In this document: piece after piece, positions 48,930 through 59,861 of the stretch | Layout of the letters: the number at the start of each line of letters is the position of its first letter | How positions within the stretch are numbered: position 1 is the stretch's first letter | Assembly: GCF_026013615.1 (NCBI RefSeq) | Contig: NZ_JAPDPI010000017.1 | Span: forward strand, 1 to 64,000 | Source of the DNA: Plebeiibacterium marinum | GTDB lineage: Bacteria; Bacteroidota; Bacteroidia; Bacteroidales; Marinilabiliaceae | Reading direction: 5' to 3' | Length of the DNA stretch: 64,000 bases | The notes under the pieces: model-generated | Seen by the model: the letters and a program-made list of their open reading frames with translations, nothing else | Database searches by the model: none | Told to the model about the DNA's origin: nothing | Made by a program: the position numbers and the translations under genes

Positions 48930-49907
48930 TTACTTTTTTAATTGTTGAATAATCTCCCGGGATACCTTTTCACTATAATCATTTATTTTCCAATGTCCCG
49001 GGCTCCATCCTTTTAAAAACCTGTGAAAATCAGTCCATGCATAATAATACAAAGCTCTCCACTCATTTTCAAGTCCTTCAAAATCAACGTGCTTATTCAT
49101 ACGTGACAAAGCCGCAGAAAGTTCTAAAAAATAGCAATTTAATATTTCCGATTCCAGTCGTTCACAATCTTCTTCATACAAACAACTCCCTACAAAGTAG
49201 GCCACATCCTTCATTCCACAACCTCCTCCAACATATTGAAAGTCGACTGCAGCAACTTTTTCACCATCATTTGAAAAGCAAAAATTGGCAAGTTTGGCAT
49301 CGCCATGTACAAAGGTCTGGTATTTTGCATTGTTTAAAACACAATCAATTGCAGAAGCTGAGTTTTTCAGCTCCACATCCTCAATAACTTTTAATTCATC
49401 AGGCCGGGTATCCAAATGCCAGTATGTTCCAACCGGCCAAAGTCCCTGGGGGTTTACATTTAAAAATGTAGCATGAAAATTCGCCAGCCATTTGAGGCAG
49501 GTTTCGATATGTTTCCATTCAACAGAAGATAACCTTCTGCCAAAACCACTTGCATCCAAGTCCTCCATCACCATAAAGACCTCACTCCCGCGTTGCTCTA
49601 CAGCAAGACATTCAGGCACCTTACAATATTCATCGCACATGGTTGCATATTTTTTATACCAATATGTTTCAACCTCATAGGAACGCACTTTTCTTTGATG
49701 CGAGAAATCGGTATTCCATCCCCGGGGGTGCTTATTGTTATTGGGCATCTTTACATGCTTTGCAACAACACTTTTTAGCTCACTCCCTTTCAAATCAATC
49801 CTTACAATGCTTCCATATCCACTCCATAAACTCTGGATTTCTTCATGGACAGACATTTCCTTAGCCCCTGTTGATTGTAATGTAATTTCTTTAAAATGAT
49901 TGTTCAT
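48930..49907 (-). CDS. Phosphotransferase (APH/EcKinase-like)
   Basis: [42 protein letters not shown]. Confidence 0.85.
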   Translation of the reverse strand: MNNHFKEITLQSTGAKEMSVHEEIQSLWSGYGSIVRIDLKGSELKSVVAKHVKMPNNNKHPRGWNTDFSHQRKVRSYEVETYWYKKYATMCDEYCKVPECLAVEQRGSEVFMVMEDLDASGFGRRLSSVEWKHIETCLKWLANFHATFLNVNPQGLWPVGTYWHLDTRPDELKVIEDVELKNSASAIDCVLNNAKYQTFVHGDAKLANFCFSNDGEKVAAVDFQYVGGGCGMKDVAYFVGSCLYEEDCERLESEILNCYFLELSAALSRMNKHVDFEGLENEWRALYYYAWTDFHRFLKGWSPGHWKINDYSEKVSREIIQQLKK

Positions 49908-50175
49908 TTTATTTATTAATAAGATATACTATACCAATTTTCAAGCTTGCAAATATAGCAAATGATGAAAAAATCATTGCTTTTTAGTAAAAATTCCCGT
50001 CCATAGAATTGGACAATGAAATATTTACTCCCTATTGAGAGGTTAAGTCGATTGATATTAAACAAGCCCATTGTACACCTATAATAAATAAAATACTAAC
50101 AACGATTTTTTTATATACATACCACTCCTTCTGCACAACTTATTTTATCTTTGGTAATCTTAAAAATAACACAAC

Positions 50176-50955
50176 ATGATTAGAAATATTATTTTAATTG
50201 GAGCAGGTAACCTGGCTTCACAACTAGGCTACACCCTATCCAAAAAGGGATTTAATATCAGACAGGTATATAGTTATACACTGGCTAATGCAGAATTATT
50301 GGCTGATAAAGTAAACGCATATGCTACCGATAACCTGAATGAGATACAAAAAGATGCCGACTTATATATTATCTCTGTAAAAGATGGAGCTTTATTACAA
50401 GTTATTAATCAGTTGCCCATAGTTAAAGGAATTGTGGTTCATACCGCAGGCAGTGTAAATATTGATGCTCTGTTGAAGTTTGAGAATAATGGAATTTTGT
50501 ACCCTTTTCAAACTTTTAGTAAAGACCGGGATGTGGAGTTTGACTCAATACCCATTCTTATAGAATCGGACAAACCTGAAATAGAAGATAAACTAACGAA
50601 ATTTGCCAAATGCTTTTCCAAAACTGTATCAAGTTGCAACTCAAATCAAAGAAAGAACATCCACCTGGCTGCTGTTTTTGCATGTAACTTTTCGAACCAC
50701 ATGTATGCCATTGCAGAAGAGTTGCTAAGTAAAAACAATATTAGTTTTGATGTTATTAAACCTTTAATAATAGAAACTGCATTAAAAACAGAATCGTTGA
50801 GCCCTGCTAAAGCTCAAACCGGGCCGGCTATCAGAGGGGATAAAGCTATTATGGATTCGCACCTTGAAATGCTATCCGATGACCATGAACTTCATGCTTT
50901 ATATAAAAATCTAAGCAACAGAATTATTAAAATGGGCAACCAACCCAACGAATAA
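50176..50955 (+). CDS. Rossmann/DUF2520 domain protein
   Basis: IILIGAGNLASQLGYTLSKKGF, VVHTAGSV, YPFQTFSKDR, C-terminal DUF2520-like. Confidence 0.85.
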   Translation: MIRNIILIGAGNLASQLGYTLSKKGFNIRQVYSYTLANAELLADKVNAYATDNLNEIQKDADLYIISVKDGALLQVINQLPIVKGIVVHTAGSVNIDALLKFENNGILYPFQTFSKDRDVEFDSIPILIESDKPEIEDKLTKFAKCFSKTVSSCNSNQRKNIHLAAVFACNFSNHMYAIAEELLSKNNISFDVIKPLIIETALKTESLSPAKAQTGPAIRGDKAIMDSHLEMLSDDHELHALYKNLSNRIIKMGNQPNE

Positions 50956-50956
50956 T

Positions 50957-51019
50957 AAAAAGTGCGTGTCAAAAAAAACAGATCATTTACATACCTGCTT
51001 GTTTGACACGCACTTTTTT
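50957..51019. terminator. Bidirectional terminator between convergent genes
   Basis: AAAAAGTGCGTGTCAA ... TTGACACGCACTTTTT, 16-bp perfect stem. Confidence 0.8.
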
Positions 51020-51095
51020 CTCTTTCAAAAAGTTGAAACCGGACAATAAAACCATACACCCCCATTTGCCCTGCCGGTTGAGGGAGATGATACGA

Positions 51096-53252
51096 TCACA
51101 TTACAATATCCATCTCTTCGAGTAAATATCCTGCTCCGGCAAACTTGTCAATTAAAAATAGAACATACCTGATATCCAAGGTAATATTGCGGCATTGAAC
51201 CGGATTAAACATCAGGTCGCTCATTACACCTTCCCAGGCTCTGTCAAAGTTTATCCCAATCAGTTCACCGTTGGCATTGATTACAGGACTACCAGAGTTT
51301 CCACCCGTTGTATGGTTTGTGGCAATAAAACAAACCGGAACAGTTCCATCCACTTCATATTTTCCATAATCTTTATTTTTATGCAATTCCTTTAAACGTT
51401 CAGGAACCCTATAGTCATAAATATCCGGATTATCTTTTTCAATGATACCCTCGAGTGTTGTTGTGTTTTTATACAGCACCCCATCCCTGGGTTCATATGC
51501 CCTTACTTTGCCATACGAAACCCTTAATGTCAGATTGGCATCCGGATAAAAAACTTTATCATCCTGATATTCCATTTGAGCTGCCATATACCTTTTGTTC
51601 AATCCTTCTATCTTTGAATTCAATTCACCATAAACTACAGCAACCTTGTTTCGGTATAAATTATAAAAGCTGGAATACAACACATAAGCAGGGTCTCGCT
51701 GGACTTTATTAATGCTTTTAGCTGAAAATTTATCAATAAAAGAAAATACTAATTCAGGTTCGGCAAAAACCGATTTGGCAAAAAGCTTATCAACATACTT
51801 TTCTATATTGTTTTTATGCTTCTTCTGAATTTCATTATAGATATCAGGCAAAAATTCAGGTTTCATCCTTTGTTGGTATATAGAAAGCAACATGGCCGTC
51901 ATCTCCTTATCCAGTGGTTTATGATAGTCCTTAAAAAGCTTTTCGAACGAGCTACGGGCCTCTGCCTTATAAAGATTAACCATAACAGAATCCGGCTTTG
52001 GCTTTTTAAACTCCCTTACCAACTTATCCAGGTATGAAGAAGCACGAACCATTTCAGCACCATTGCGAAAAATTACTTCGTTTATGTAATAATAAACCAA
52101 TCTATAATCGCCATAATCCTCATACAACCTATCATATTCATCAAAGATATCTTCATACTTGTTAGTGGATGCTGCCCAGGATTTAAATCCAGCTTCAAAA
52201 TCTTTCTTTTTATTAATGGCATCCAACTTTTCCAATCCCCTGATTTCACCTATCCATCTTTTCCATGAGTTTGATATACTGGCATCTTTTGCCGCATATT
52301 TAATCCGTATCGCCGGATCACTCTTATAGGAATCAATTATTTCAAGTTTCCTGGTTCTTACATCAATCAATTCAGGATTAATTTTTTGGGTGATCATGGT
52401 TAAATGGTTCGACGGGGCGTATTGTTCTGTTGACCCGGGGTATCCAAAAACCATTGTAAAATCATCTTCCTGAACCCCTTTCATGGAAATTGCGAAGTGT
52501 TTTCCAGGCTTATAAGGTACGTTATCTGCAGCATACTCAGCCGGCTGGTTATCTTTGTTGGCATAGATCCTAAACAATGAAAAGTCGCCTGTATGACGGG
52601 GCCACATCCAGTTATCGGTATCCCCGCCAAATTTCCCAATGGCCGAAGGAGGCGCCCCTACCAACCTTATGTCTTTGTATACCTCGTTTATAAACAGAAA
52701 ATACTGGTTACTATGGAAAAACGGTTTAAGTTCAGCTTTGTAATGGGTATCCTTAATGGCTTCTTTCTTAATGCTTGAAATATTTTTCTCTATGATTTTG
52801 TCCTTCTCCTCCTCACTCAAATCATCCGAAATCCCTTCCATCACTTCATTAGTAACATCCTTCATGCTCTTTAAAAAAGTAACGCTCAGGTTGTCGTTGG
52901 GCAACTCCTCATCCCTGCTTTTTGCCCAAAAACCATCAGTTAAATAATCATGCTCAACGGAACTATGCGACTGGATTGCCCTGTATCCGCAATGATGGTT
53001 TGTTATTAATAAACCCTGATCCGAAATCAATTCTCCGGTACACCCGCTTCCAAATAGCACAACAGCATCTTTCATACAGGCTTTGTTAACGCTGTATATA
53101 TCTTCGGCTGTTAGTTTAAAGCCCATTTGCTGCATTTCTTCTATATTATACTTTTCTAAAAGTATCGGAATCCACATTCCTTCCTTTGCTTTAACCCCCA
53201 AAGTGGAATAAACCACAATAAAGAGTACCGCTATCCATCGCTTCATAATCAT
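51096..53252 (-). CDS. S46 family dipeptidyl peptidase (DPP7/DPP11-like)
   Basis: 718 aa; GLLITNHHCGYRAIQ, GGDTDNWMWPRHTGDFSLFRIYA, TGGNSGSPVINANGELIGINFDRAWEG. Confidence 0.95.
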   Translation of the reverse strand: MIMKRWIAVLFIVVYSTLGVKAKEGMWIPILLEKYNIEEMQQMGFKLTAEDIYSVNKACMKDAVVLFGSGCTGELISDQGLLITNHHCGYRAIQSHSSVEHDYLTDGFWAKSRDEELPNDNLSVTFLKSMKDVTNEVMEGISDDLSEEEKDKIIEKNISSIKKEAIKDTHYKAELKPFFHSNQYFLFINEVYKDIRLVGAPPSAIGKFGGDTDNWMWPRHTGDFSLFRIYANKDNQPAEYAADNVPYKPGKHFAISMKGVQEDDFTMVFGYPGSTEQYAPSNHLTMITQKINPELIDVRTRKLEIIDSYKSDPAIRIKYAAKDASISNSWKRWIGEIRGLEKLDAINKKKDFEAGFKSWAASTNKYEDIFDEYDRLYEDYGDYRLVYYYINEVIFRNGAEMVRASSYLDKLVREFKKPKPDSVMVNLYKAEARSSFEKLFKDYHKPLDKEMTAMLLSIYQQRMKPEFLPDIYNEIQKKHKNNIEKYVDKLFAKSVFAEPELVFSFIDKFSAKSINKVQRDPAYVLYSSFYNLYRNKVAVVYGELNSKIEGLNKRYMAAQMEYQDDKVFYPDANLTLRVSYGKVRAYEPRDGVLYKNTTTLEGIIEKDNPDIYDYRVPERLKELHKNKDYGKYEVDGTVPVCFIATNHTTGGNSGSPVINANGELIGINFDRAWEGVMSDLMFNPVQCRNITLDIRYVLFLIDKFAGAGYLLEEMDIVM

Positions 53253-53362
53253 CTATTAATTTCTAAATAATGTTTTTGTTTTTGAGCTACTTTCAATTTG
53301 AAAGTTTAATTCTTAGTTAGTCTCTGCAAGAAAACCCCTGTTTTATAGTGACTCCAATCAGC

Positions 53363-53950
53363 TTAAAACTTCATCAACTCAGTATAAAGTTTTTGAACCG
53401 GCAAGCCCACTACATTAAAATAGGATCCTTCAATCGTTTCAATGCCTGTCATTCCAATCCATTCCTGTATACCATAGGCGCCTGCCTTATCAAAAGGTTT
53501 ATAATGGTCTACATAATACTCAATCTCTTGATTTGACATTTGTTTAAAATACACCTTAGTATCAACAGCGAAGGTTACTTTTTTGTTTTTGCTCATCAGG
53601 GTAACTCCTGTAATAACCGAATGTTTATTTCCTGAGAGTTTTTGAAGCATTTTGATGGCATCTTGCCTGTCTGCAGGTTTTCCGAGAACCTCATCTCCTA
53701 AACAAACAATAGTGTCAGCCGTAATAATCAGTTTATTACTTTCAGTCACTTCATCCTGATACACCGATGATTTTAACTCTGACAGGTATTTTGCCACTTC
53801 TTGATGAGATAGTCCCCGGGGAAATATTTCCTCAACGCCAGACTTTGTTCCAATGGTAAAATCAACACCTACTTCCTTTAATAATTGTGCTCTGCGGGGA
53901 GATTTTGAAGCGAGCACGACTTCAAAATCCTTTAAATGTTCTGAAATCAT
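53363..53950 (-). CDS. Maf family nucleotide pyrophosphatase
   Basis: LASKSPRRAQLLKEVGVDF, ITADTIVCLGDEVLGKP, DKAGAYGIQEW. Confidence 0.94.
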   Translation of the reverse strand: MISEHLKDFEVVLASKSPRRAQLLKEVGVDFTIGTKSGVEEIFPRGLSHQEVAKYLSELKSSVYQDEVTESNKLIITADTIVCLGDEVLGKPADRQDAIKMLQKLSGNKHSVITGVTLMSKNKKVTFAVDTKVYFKQMSNQEIEYYVDHYKPFDKAGAYGIQEWIGMTGIETIEGSYFNVVGLPVQKLYTELMKF

Positions 53951-53958
53951 TATTTAAA

Positions 53959-54906
53959 CTACTGTAATAATTTACTGATAACAATAATATATAATATACC
54001 CATTAGCATAATAAGCTTGAGCATCAGGCTTATTTTATGATAGGCTTTGGGGGTGTTTGCCTTAAAAAGCATCAGGAGTGATACTATAAACGGAACTGTT
54101 ATCAGTGCTATTAAATAATATAATGTTATTGTATTTGAATTAAGAAAATCTATATAAAAATATAAGATCCATATAGATATTAAAGTAAATGAGCTTATGA
54201 GCACAACGAGTATTTTGCTATACTTTACACCAATAACCACAGGCAAGGTAGAGCAACCTTCTTCTTTGTCGCCATGCATATCTTCCAGATCTTTTACAAT
54301 TTCACGTATAAGGGTGGTTATAAACGAAAAGAAGGCAAAGCCCAATGTCCAATACCAGGCCATTGAACAAGCCTGGCTGTTAATGATTTCCTGGCCGTGA
54401 ACCCTTTCCAGAGCGCCAAACTCCAACGATACGACCAGAATTCCGACCAAAGCTGTGAGTGCCGACACCACCAGGTTGCCGATAAACCCCTGCTTTTTAA
54501 ATGTTGTAGAATAATACCATAAAAATACCGGGATAAACAAAAACATCAGTGCCCAGGATTCCTTTCTGGTTACATATGACAGAAACAAGCCTATAAATAC
54601 GCCGATAAAGGTAAGCAGAACATGAAAAAACATGGCATCGCGTCGGCCAAATTCATTATCTATCACCACTCTTTCCGGTCGGTTAAGCCGATCAATCTTT
54701 ACATCAAAATAATCGTTAATAACATAGCCCGAAGCAGCTAAAAGCATTGATGCCAACACCAATAAACCAAAGCGAAAATGAGACAATACCGGTTCGTAAC
54801 CAAAGTTATTTAATACGGGAATAATCAATCCATAACGAATTAAGCATTGAAACAGAGCTATAATTATTAAGTTTTTGAATCGTACTAGTTGAAATAGTGC
54901 TATCAT
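53959..54906 (-). CDS. UbiA family prenyltransferase
   Basis: YVINDYFDVKIDRLNRPERVV; EIVKDLEDMHGDKEEGCSTLPVV. Confidence 0.9.
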   Translation of the reverse strand: MIALFQLVRFKNLIIIALFQCLIRYGLIIPVLNNFGYEPVLSHFRFGLLVLASMLLAASGYVINDYFDVKIDRLNRPERVVIDNEFGRRDAMFFHVLLTFIGVFIGLFLSYVTRKESWALMFLFIPVFLWYYSTTFKKQGFIGNLVVSALTALVGILVVSLEFGALERVHGQEIINSQACSMAWYWTLGFAFFSFITTLIREIVKDLEDMHGDKEEGCSTLPVVIGVKYSKILVVLISSFTLISIWILYFYIDFLNSNTITLYYLIALITVPFIVSLLMLFKANTPKAYHKISLMLKLIMLMGILYIIVISKLLQ

Positions 54907-54968
54907 GCCATAATTGTTAATTGATCATTGATCATTGTTAATTGGTCATTGTTAGTTGCTCCCTGCCT

Positions 54969-55484
54969 CTACCAGGTGTGGTCTGTTCCCCATTGGTTGT
55001 GAACACGCAATACCTGCTCCAATACATCACGGACACAACCTTCACCTCCGTTTTTATGACTGATATATTTGCAAAGGCTCTTGATCTCTTCCACTGCATC
55101 AGCCGGACAAACAGGAACACCCACTACTTTCATTACCGGGTGATCAGGCAAGTCATCTCCCATATACATGATATTCTCAGGCTTTAAATCTCTCTTTTTT
55201 ATCCATTCATTAAACTGAACCATTTTATCGGAAGCTCCCATATAAACATCCTGTACCCCAAGGTTTAAATACCTTTTGCGCACAGCTTCGGTATTTCCAC
55301 CTGTAATTATAGCAACCGGGTACCCTAACTTTACTGCCAGCTGCATGGCAAATCCATCTTTAATATTTGCAGTACGCATGGGTTCTCCGTTGGGATGGAT
55401 CGGGATTATTTGTGCCGATAAAACTCCATCTACATCAAAGGCAAAAGCCTTCACATTTTTTAAATCTTCTTTAAAATTACTCAT
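54969..55484 (-). CDS. KdsC-like 3-deoxy-manno-octulosonate-8-phosphatase (HAD)
   Basis: FAFDVDGVLSAQI, IITGGNTEAVRKR, MYMGDDLPDHPVMKVVGVPVCPADA. Confidence 0.9.
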   Translation of the reverse strand: MSNFKEDLKNVKAFAFDVDGVLSAQIIPIHPNGEPMRTANIKDGFAMQLAVKLGYPVAIITGGNTEAVRKRYLNLGVQDVYMGASDKMVQFNEWIKKRDLKPENIMYMGDDLPDHPVMKVVGVPVCPADAVEEIKSLCKYISHKNGGEGCVRDVLEQVLRVHNQWGTDHTW

Positions 55485-55605
55485 GTATATTGATTGTATA
55501 ATGCTACAGCTGCGAATTTACGAAAATTTAGTTAATAGGGGGGGGGTAGCTTTTAGCGGATAGCTATTGGCTATAAGCTTTTGGCCCTTTGCTATCAGCT
55601 ATTGG

Positions 55606-56409
55606 CTATTGACTATTACCCCCCTTAAAAATCCCCTCCTTTAATCTGCCGTAACCATCAAAAACAAATCTATTGGACAACAGTATTCCAAGAAAAAGAT
55701 TGATAGTACAGCCGGTAAAAATGGCCAGCATAATCATTATCTGGTATTTAATAGCAACGGTTGGCGAACTCCCTCCCAAAATCTGCCCAGTCATCATACC
55801 GGGCAATGATATTAACCCCATCACAGTCATCATAGCAATCATGGGGTTTAGCCCGCGTTTAACCGATTCGGAAATATAAGGGCGCAATGCCATTTTAGAA
55901 TCTGAAGCGTTGGTCAGCAAAAAGAAATACAAATCACTTTTTTCTGAAAGACCTTTAAAATAGGCGGTCAGCCCCACAATATTATGATTTAACGAATTGC
56001 CAATTATCATACCGGTTATAGGAATAAAATACCGCGCATCAAAAACATAATCGAGCCGGATAACAAACCCTAAAAAGAATGTATCGATAATTAAAACAGA
56101 AATAAACGAAGAAAGAAACATGGGCAGGATAAAAAACCTCCAGTTTAATCCAATCCTTTTTATCGAAGCCGAAGCTCCAACCACTATCATCACAAATACC
56201 CATAAGGAATTAATCCAGGCATTGTTCTGTTCAAAAATCCATTCAAGGTATACAGCCACCAACGATAACTGTAGCGACATGCGCACGATGGCCAACAAAA
56301 TGCTTTTTACCAGTTTTATTTTGTAGTACAGCAACAATAAAACTGGAATAATCATGATTGAAAACCCCAATATCAAATCAATAAGGTCTATATCTGTTAT
56401 TTGTTTCAT
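55606..56409 (-). CDS. FetB-like ABC transporter permease (UPF0014)
   Basis: Polytopic; GMIIGNSLN, GLNPMIAMMTVMGLISLPGMMTGQILGGSSP. Confidence 0.88.
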   Translation of the reverse strand: MKQITDIDLIDLILGFSIMIIPVLLLLYYKIKLVKSILLAIVRMSLQLSLVAVYLEWIFEQNNAWINSLWVFVMIVVGASASIKRIGLNWRFFILPMFLSSFISVLIIDTFFLGFVIRLDYVFDARYFIPITGMIIGNSLNHNIVGLTAYFKGLSEKSDLYFFLLTNASDSKMALRPYISESVKRGLNPMIAMMTVMGLISLPGMMTGQILGGSSPTVAIKYQIMIMLAIFTGCTINLFLGILLSNRFVFDGYGRLKEGIFKGGNSQ

Positions 56410-56432
56410 ACCTATATAAAATTAGATAGATG

Positions 56433-57029
56433 TTATCCTAACTCTATAATCCTATCAGAATGCTCCATCCATGTTTTATTATGCGATGCGGTGAAAAAAG
56501 TTTTATCGCCGGTGCTTTTTACTACATCCAACAGCATTTTGATGCTTTCTTCATCAAGCGATGATGTGGGTTCATCCATTAAAACCAAAGGCCTGTTAAT
56601 GCCCAAACAGATAGCTACAACCACACGTTGCTTTTGTCCGCCACTTATTTTCTTAAAACTCTTTGACAAAAAATCAGAATCCAATCCCAGTTTATCCAAA
56701 ACCTGTTTTATTGAATTGATATTAGACTTTAAATTAAGCATTTCAATTAACTCCATACCGCAATCAACAGGAAGGTTCACATTCTGCGGAATCCATATTA
56801 TCTGTTCCCGTATTTTATTAATTGTATGCTCCCCCAGCTCAACACCGTTTATCAAAACAGTTCCCGAAGCAGGCAACACATAGCCTTGCAGTATTTTTAA
56901 CAGTGATGTTTTCCCTTTTCCAGAAGCTGCATTTACAGTTACAAATTCTCCTTTATAAATTTCAAAACTCAAATCACGAAAAACAGGAATACGATCAAAC
57001 GAAAGCGAAAGTTTATTACATACAATCAT
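56433..57029 (-). CDS. FetA-like ABC transporter ATP-binding protein
   Basis: NAASGKGKTSLLK, KKISGGQKQRVVVAI, LVLMDEPTSSLDEES; adjacent to permease. Confidence 0.92.
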   Translation of the reverse strand: MIVCNKLSLSFDRIPVFRDLSFEIYKGEFVTVNAASGKGKTSLLKILQGYVLPASGTVLINGVELGEHTINKIREQIIWIPQNVNLPVDCGMELIEMLNLKSNINSIKQVLDKLGLDSDFLSKSFKKISGGQKQRVVVAICLGINRPLVLMDEPTSSLDEESIKMLLDVVKSTGDKTFFTASHNKTWMEHSDRIIELG

Positions 57030-57137
57030 TGTTGCATATTAAATTTTAAGCTAAAAATACAATGTAATTCCATCCTTCACAACGTTTCATCGACTATTTA
57101 CATTAATTTTAATGTAGCATTAAACAAATTAAGGGGT

Positions 57138-57680
57138 ATGAGGATATTTATAGGCATAAAATTGGATTTGGCAAAACAACTGAACCAGGTTCAAACTATT
57201 TTTCATGAGGATACCAAAATAAAATGGGTAAAAGAAAACAACCTGCACCTTACACTCTTGTTTATAGGAAACATCGACCGTGATATTGTTCCGGAGTTGA
57301 AACAAAATCTGGAAACCACCTTATCCTCAGAAAACACATTTACCATACAGGTTCAGGACTACGGCACATTTATAAAACGAAGAAAACCGGGCATTTTATG
57401 GTTAAAGGTGCATCAAAACGATGTGTTAGAATCCTTACAATCAAAAATAACAAAGGCTACTTTAAAAATCATTCCGGATTTAAACATCCAGCACAACCAA
57501 TATACCCCTCACATTACACTGGCAAGGTATCATCATTCATTAAAAATAGACCCTGAGCTGTTGAATGCCTCAAGTAACAACGCTATAGACACTCATCATA
57601 TCACCGAAATCCAAATTATTGAAAGCAAATCTCAGCCCGGAGGTGTGGTTTACAACATACTGGAAAGAATTTCACTTTAA
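57138..57680 (+). CDS. thpR: RNA 2',3'-cyclic phosphodiesterase
   Basis: Two HxT/S motifs: NLHLTLLFIG and YTPHITLARY. Confidence 0.9.
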   Translation: MRIFIGIKLDLAKQLNQVQTIFHEDTKIKWVKENNLHLTLLFIGNIDRDIVPELKQNLETTLSSENTFTIQVQDYGTFIKRRKPGILWLKVHQNDVLESLQSKITKATLKIIPDLNIQHNQYTPHITLARYHHSLKIDPELLNASSNNAIDTHHITEIQIIESKSQPGGVVYNILERISL

Positions 57681-57725
57681 AAAACGCCGAAATGGTTTCC
57701 AATAAACTTTTTTAGCTTTCGGCAA

Positions 57726-58035
57726 TTACCGAAGAACCTTTTTATGAATTAAAGAGCATTTCGGCAATAACGAACACTTATATAAATCCCTATAATATTT
57801 TAAACTGTCTTCATACGACAGATATTCTTCATGAGAAAATTTTGCAATCTCTGCAACCTCAAACACTCGCTCAAACACCCTTTCTTTCAAATTTTCAGGA
57901 AGTCTATCAAGCTTATGCAGATTTTTAAGTACATACAACCACTTGTCATAATGAGATTCTAGTTCGTCAATTGTTTTATTAAACTTAGGCATCTCAAAAT
58001 AATGGATTGATGTATTTTTCTTTAATGTCGCTCAT
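57726..58035 (-). pseudogene. PD-(D/E)XK (Rpn/PDDEXK_2) transposase-like remnant
   Basis: MSDIKEKYINPLF* then, one base out of frame, EMPKFNKTIDELESHYDKWLYVLKNL...ERVFEVAEIAKFSHEEYLSYEDSLKYYRDL: family N- and C-termini without the nuclease core. Confidence 0.65.
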
Positions 58036-58132
58036 AATGCAATTTTTATTTCAAAAGTACATTTTTTTATAAAAAAATCACCAAACTATTGATCAGAAGC
58101 CCCTTTTAGCAAATTACCTTGAATATACAGCA

Positions 58133-58166
58133 AAAAAAAGGGCTTCACGTTTGAAGCCCTTTTTCT
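58133..58166 (-). terminator. Rho-independent terminator
   Basis: AAAAAGGGCTTC-acgttt-GAAGCCCTTTTT. Confidence 0.85.
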
Positions 58167-58183
58167 TGTGATAACAATCCGGA

Positions 58184-58765
58184 TTAAATTCCGAAAAGCC
58201 TATATCCTAATGTAAATGTTAACACATTTGTTTTTTGACCAATATCAAATGTTTTTAAGTCAGAAATATCTGACAATCCCCATTCGTAACGCACATCAGC
58301 AGTCAGTTTCCAAATTGAGATTCCGCCACCTGCCTGAAAGGTCCAGTTTGATGTTTTTAAGTCGTTTAAATCATCTTTAGATATAAACGAAGCTACAGGA
58401 CCTGCTAAACCATAAATTCGGGCCACTTTTAAATCCAACAGCTGCAAGTTTACCAACAATGGAACATCCCATGTTTTGATATCGCCACCATAGTTAACCC
58501 CTTCAATAGTTAATCCGGCTTGCTTTTTAGCATAATAAATCTCTGGCTGAAATGACACATCACCAAACAGTTTAATTTTTCCATAAGCTCCAAATAAAAA
58601 TCCGTTTTTAGCTTCATCTTTAACCAAATTCTTATCAACGTTGTTATAATCAAGTTTCAGTTTAGTACTGTTAAAACCGGTTTTTAATCCTAATTCCAAT
58701 CTATTTTGAGCATTTACTCCCAGCATCATAACCACCAATGCTGATAAAAGAAATAATTTCTTCAT
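58184..58765 (-). CDS. Outer-membrane beta-barrel (porin family) protein
   Basis: 193 aa; signal peptide MKKLFLLSALVVMMLGVNAQ, LGLKTGFN start, terminal FTLGYRLFGI. Confidence 0.85.
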   Translation of the reverse strand: MKKLFLLSALVVMMLGVNAQNRLELGLKTGFNSTKLKLDYNNVDKNLVKDEAKNGFLFGAYGKIKLFGDVSFQPEIYYAKKQAGLTIEGVNYGGDIKTWDVPLLVNLQLLDLKVARIYGLAGPVASFISKDDLNDLKTSNWTFQAGGGISIWKLTADVRYEWGLSDISDLKTFDIGQKTNVLTFTLGYRLFGI

Positions 58766-58838
58766 AATCTAAAAGATTTGTTTATTGTTATTGTGTTTGT
58801 AAAAATATAGACAAGTTTATGTGATATGACACGTAAAT

Positions 58839-59771
58839 TTATTTCAAAAAAATTGCTCTCGCTTCTTGTTCCTGCGGCAACAGGCAATGGTAAATAAAAT
58901 AATTAACCGGAACTTCAATCCCATGTTTTGCTGCCAGTTTTACCACACTACCATTTTGATACTCCAGCTCCGATGGACGACCGGCCCAAATATCACGCGC
59001 CATTGATGAATTAGCAGATGGGGCAAAGGACATAGTTGCCGCCAATGTTTTTTCCTTTACTGTTTCAGGAAGTTTTACACCTTCTGCCTGAGAAACAAAA
59101 TACATCTCATCAATCATTTTAACCATCATCTCCTTTAACTCCGGGGTTTGGCACAGAACGCCATAATTGGCTTTGGTAAGTGCTCCCAGTCCTCCCAAAC
59201 ATATTAAAAGAAACTTTTTCCAGGTGTCCGCCTGTATATAATCCGAAAGCTTATTTTTGATCCCGGCTCTGTTAAACACCTCCTGAATACGCCTGGCTCT
59301 GTCAGAAATGGAGTGATCCAACTCTCCAAAAATCAGATATGGTTCGGCACTCATATGCTCTATTACGCCTGGTTCTTTTATTTTACTAAAGATATTACAC
59401 AAACCTCCCATCACATTTTCATCGGGAAGCTCTTCCTGCAACTCTTTGGCAGCCATTACCCCATTTTGCAAAGGGATTACGATTGTACGTTCTGAAACAA
59501 TTTCCTTTAATTGTTCAGCTACCTCTTTTACCTGCCATGCTTTGGTACCTACCAACACCAATTCTACATCCTTTAACCTGGATACTGAATCAACAACAGA
59601 GGCATCCTGAAGCAAATAATCACCTTTAGGACTTAGTAACTGAAGCCCTTTTTCAGCGATTACTTTTCCATGTGCTCCGCGAGCCACAAAAGTTACGTTA
59701 TTACCTGCTTGAGCCAAACGGGCACCAAAGTACCCACCTACCCCTCCTGTTCCTATAATTGCTATGTTCAT
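58839..59771 (-). CDS. panE: 2-Dehydropantoate 2-reductase
   Basis: MNIAIIGTGGVGGYFGARLAQAG, VIPLQNGVMAAKEL, SSMARDIWAGRPSELEYQNGSVVKLAAKHGIEVPVN. Confidence 0.9.
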   Translation of the reverse strand: MNIAIIGTGGVGGYFGARLAQAGNNVTFVARGAHGKVIAEKGLQLLSPKGDYLLQDASVVDSVSRLKDVELVLVGTKAWQVKEVAEQLKEIVSERTIVIPLQNGVMAAKELQEELPDENVMGGLCNIFSKIKEPGVIEHMSAEPYLIFGELDHSISDRARRIQEVFNRAGIKNKLSDYIQADTWKKFLLICLGGLGALTKANYGVLCQTPELKEMMVKMIDEMYFVSQAEGVKLPETVKEKTLAATMSFAPSANSSMARDIWAGRPSELEYQNGSVVKLAAKHGIEVPVNYFIYHCLLPQEQEARAIFLK

Positions 59772-59861
59772 GGTATATAGATTTTTGTCAATTGGAAAAT
59801 TAGTCATTGGTCATTAGTCATTGGTTGTTGATAATTTTTATGCAAAAGTATGTATATTATC

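Noticed and set aside
53363-55484. Maf-UbiA-KdsC cluster as a new biosynthetic operon
   Set aside because: This adjacency is, as far as I recall, a common Bacteroidota arrangement.
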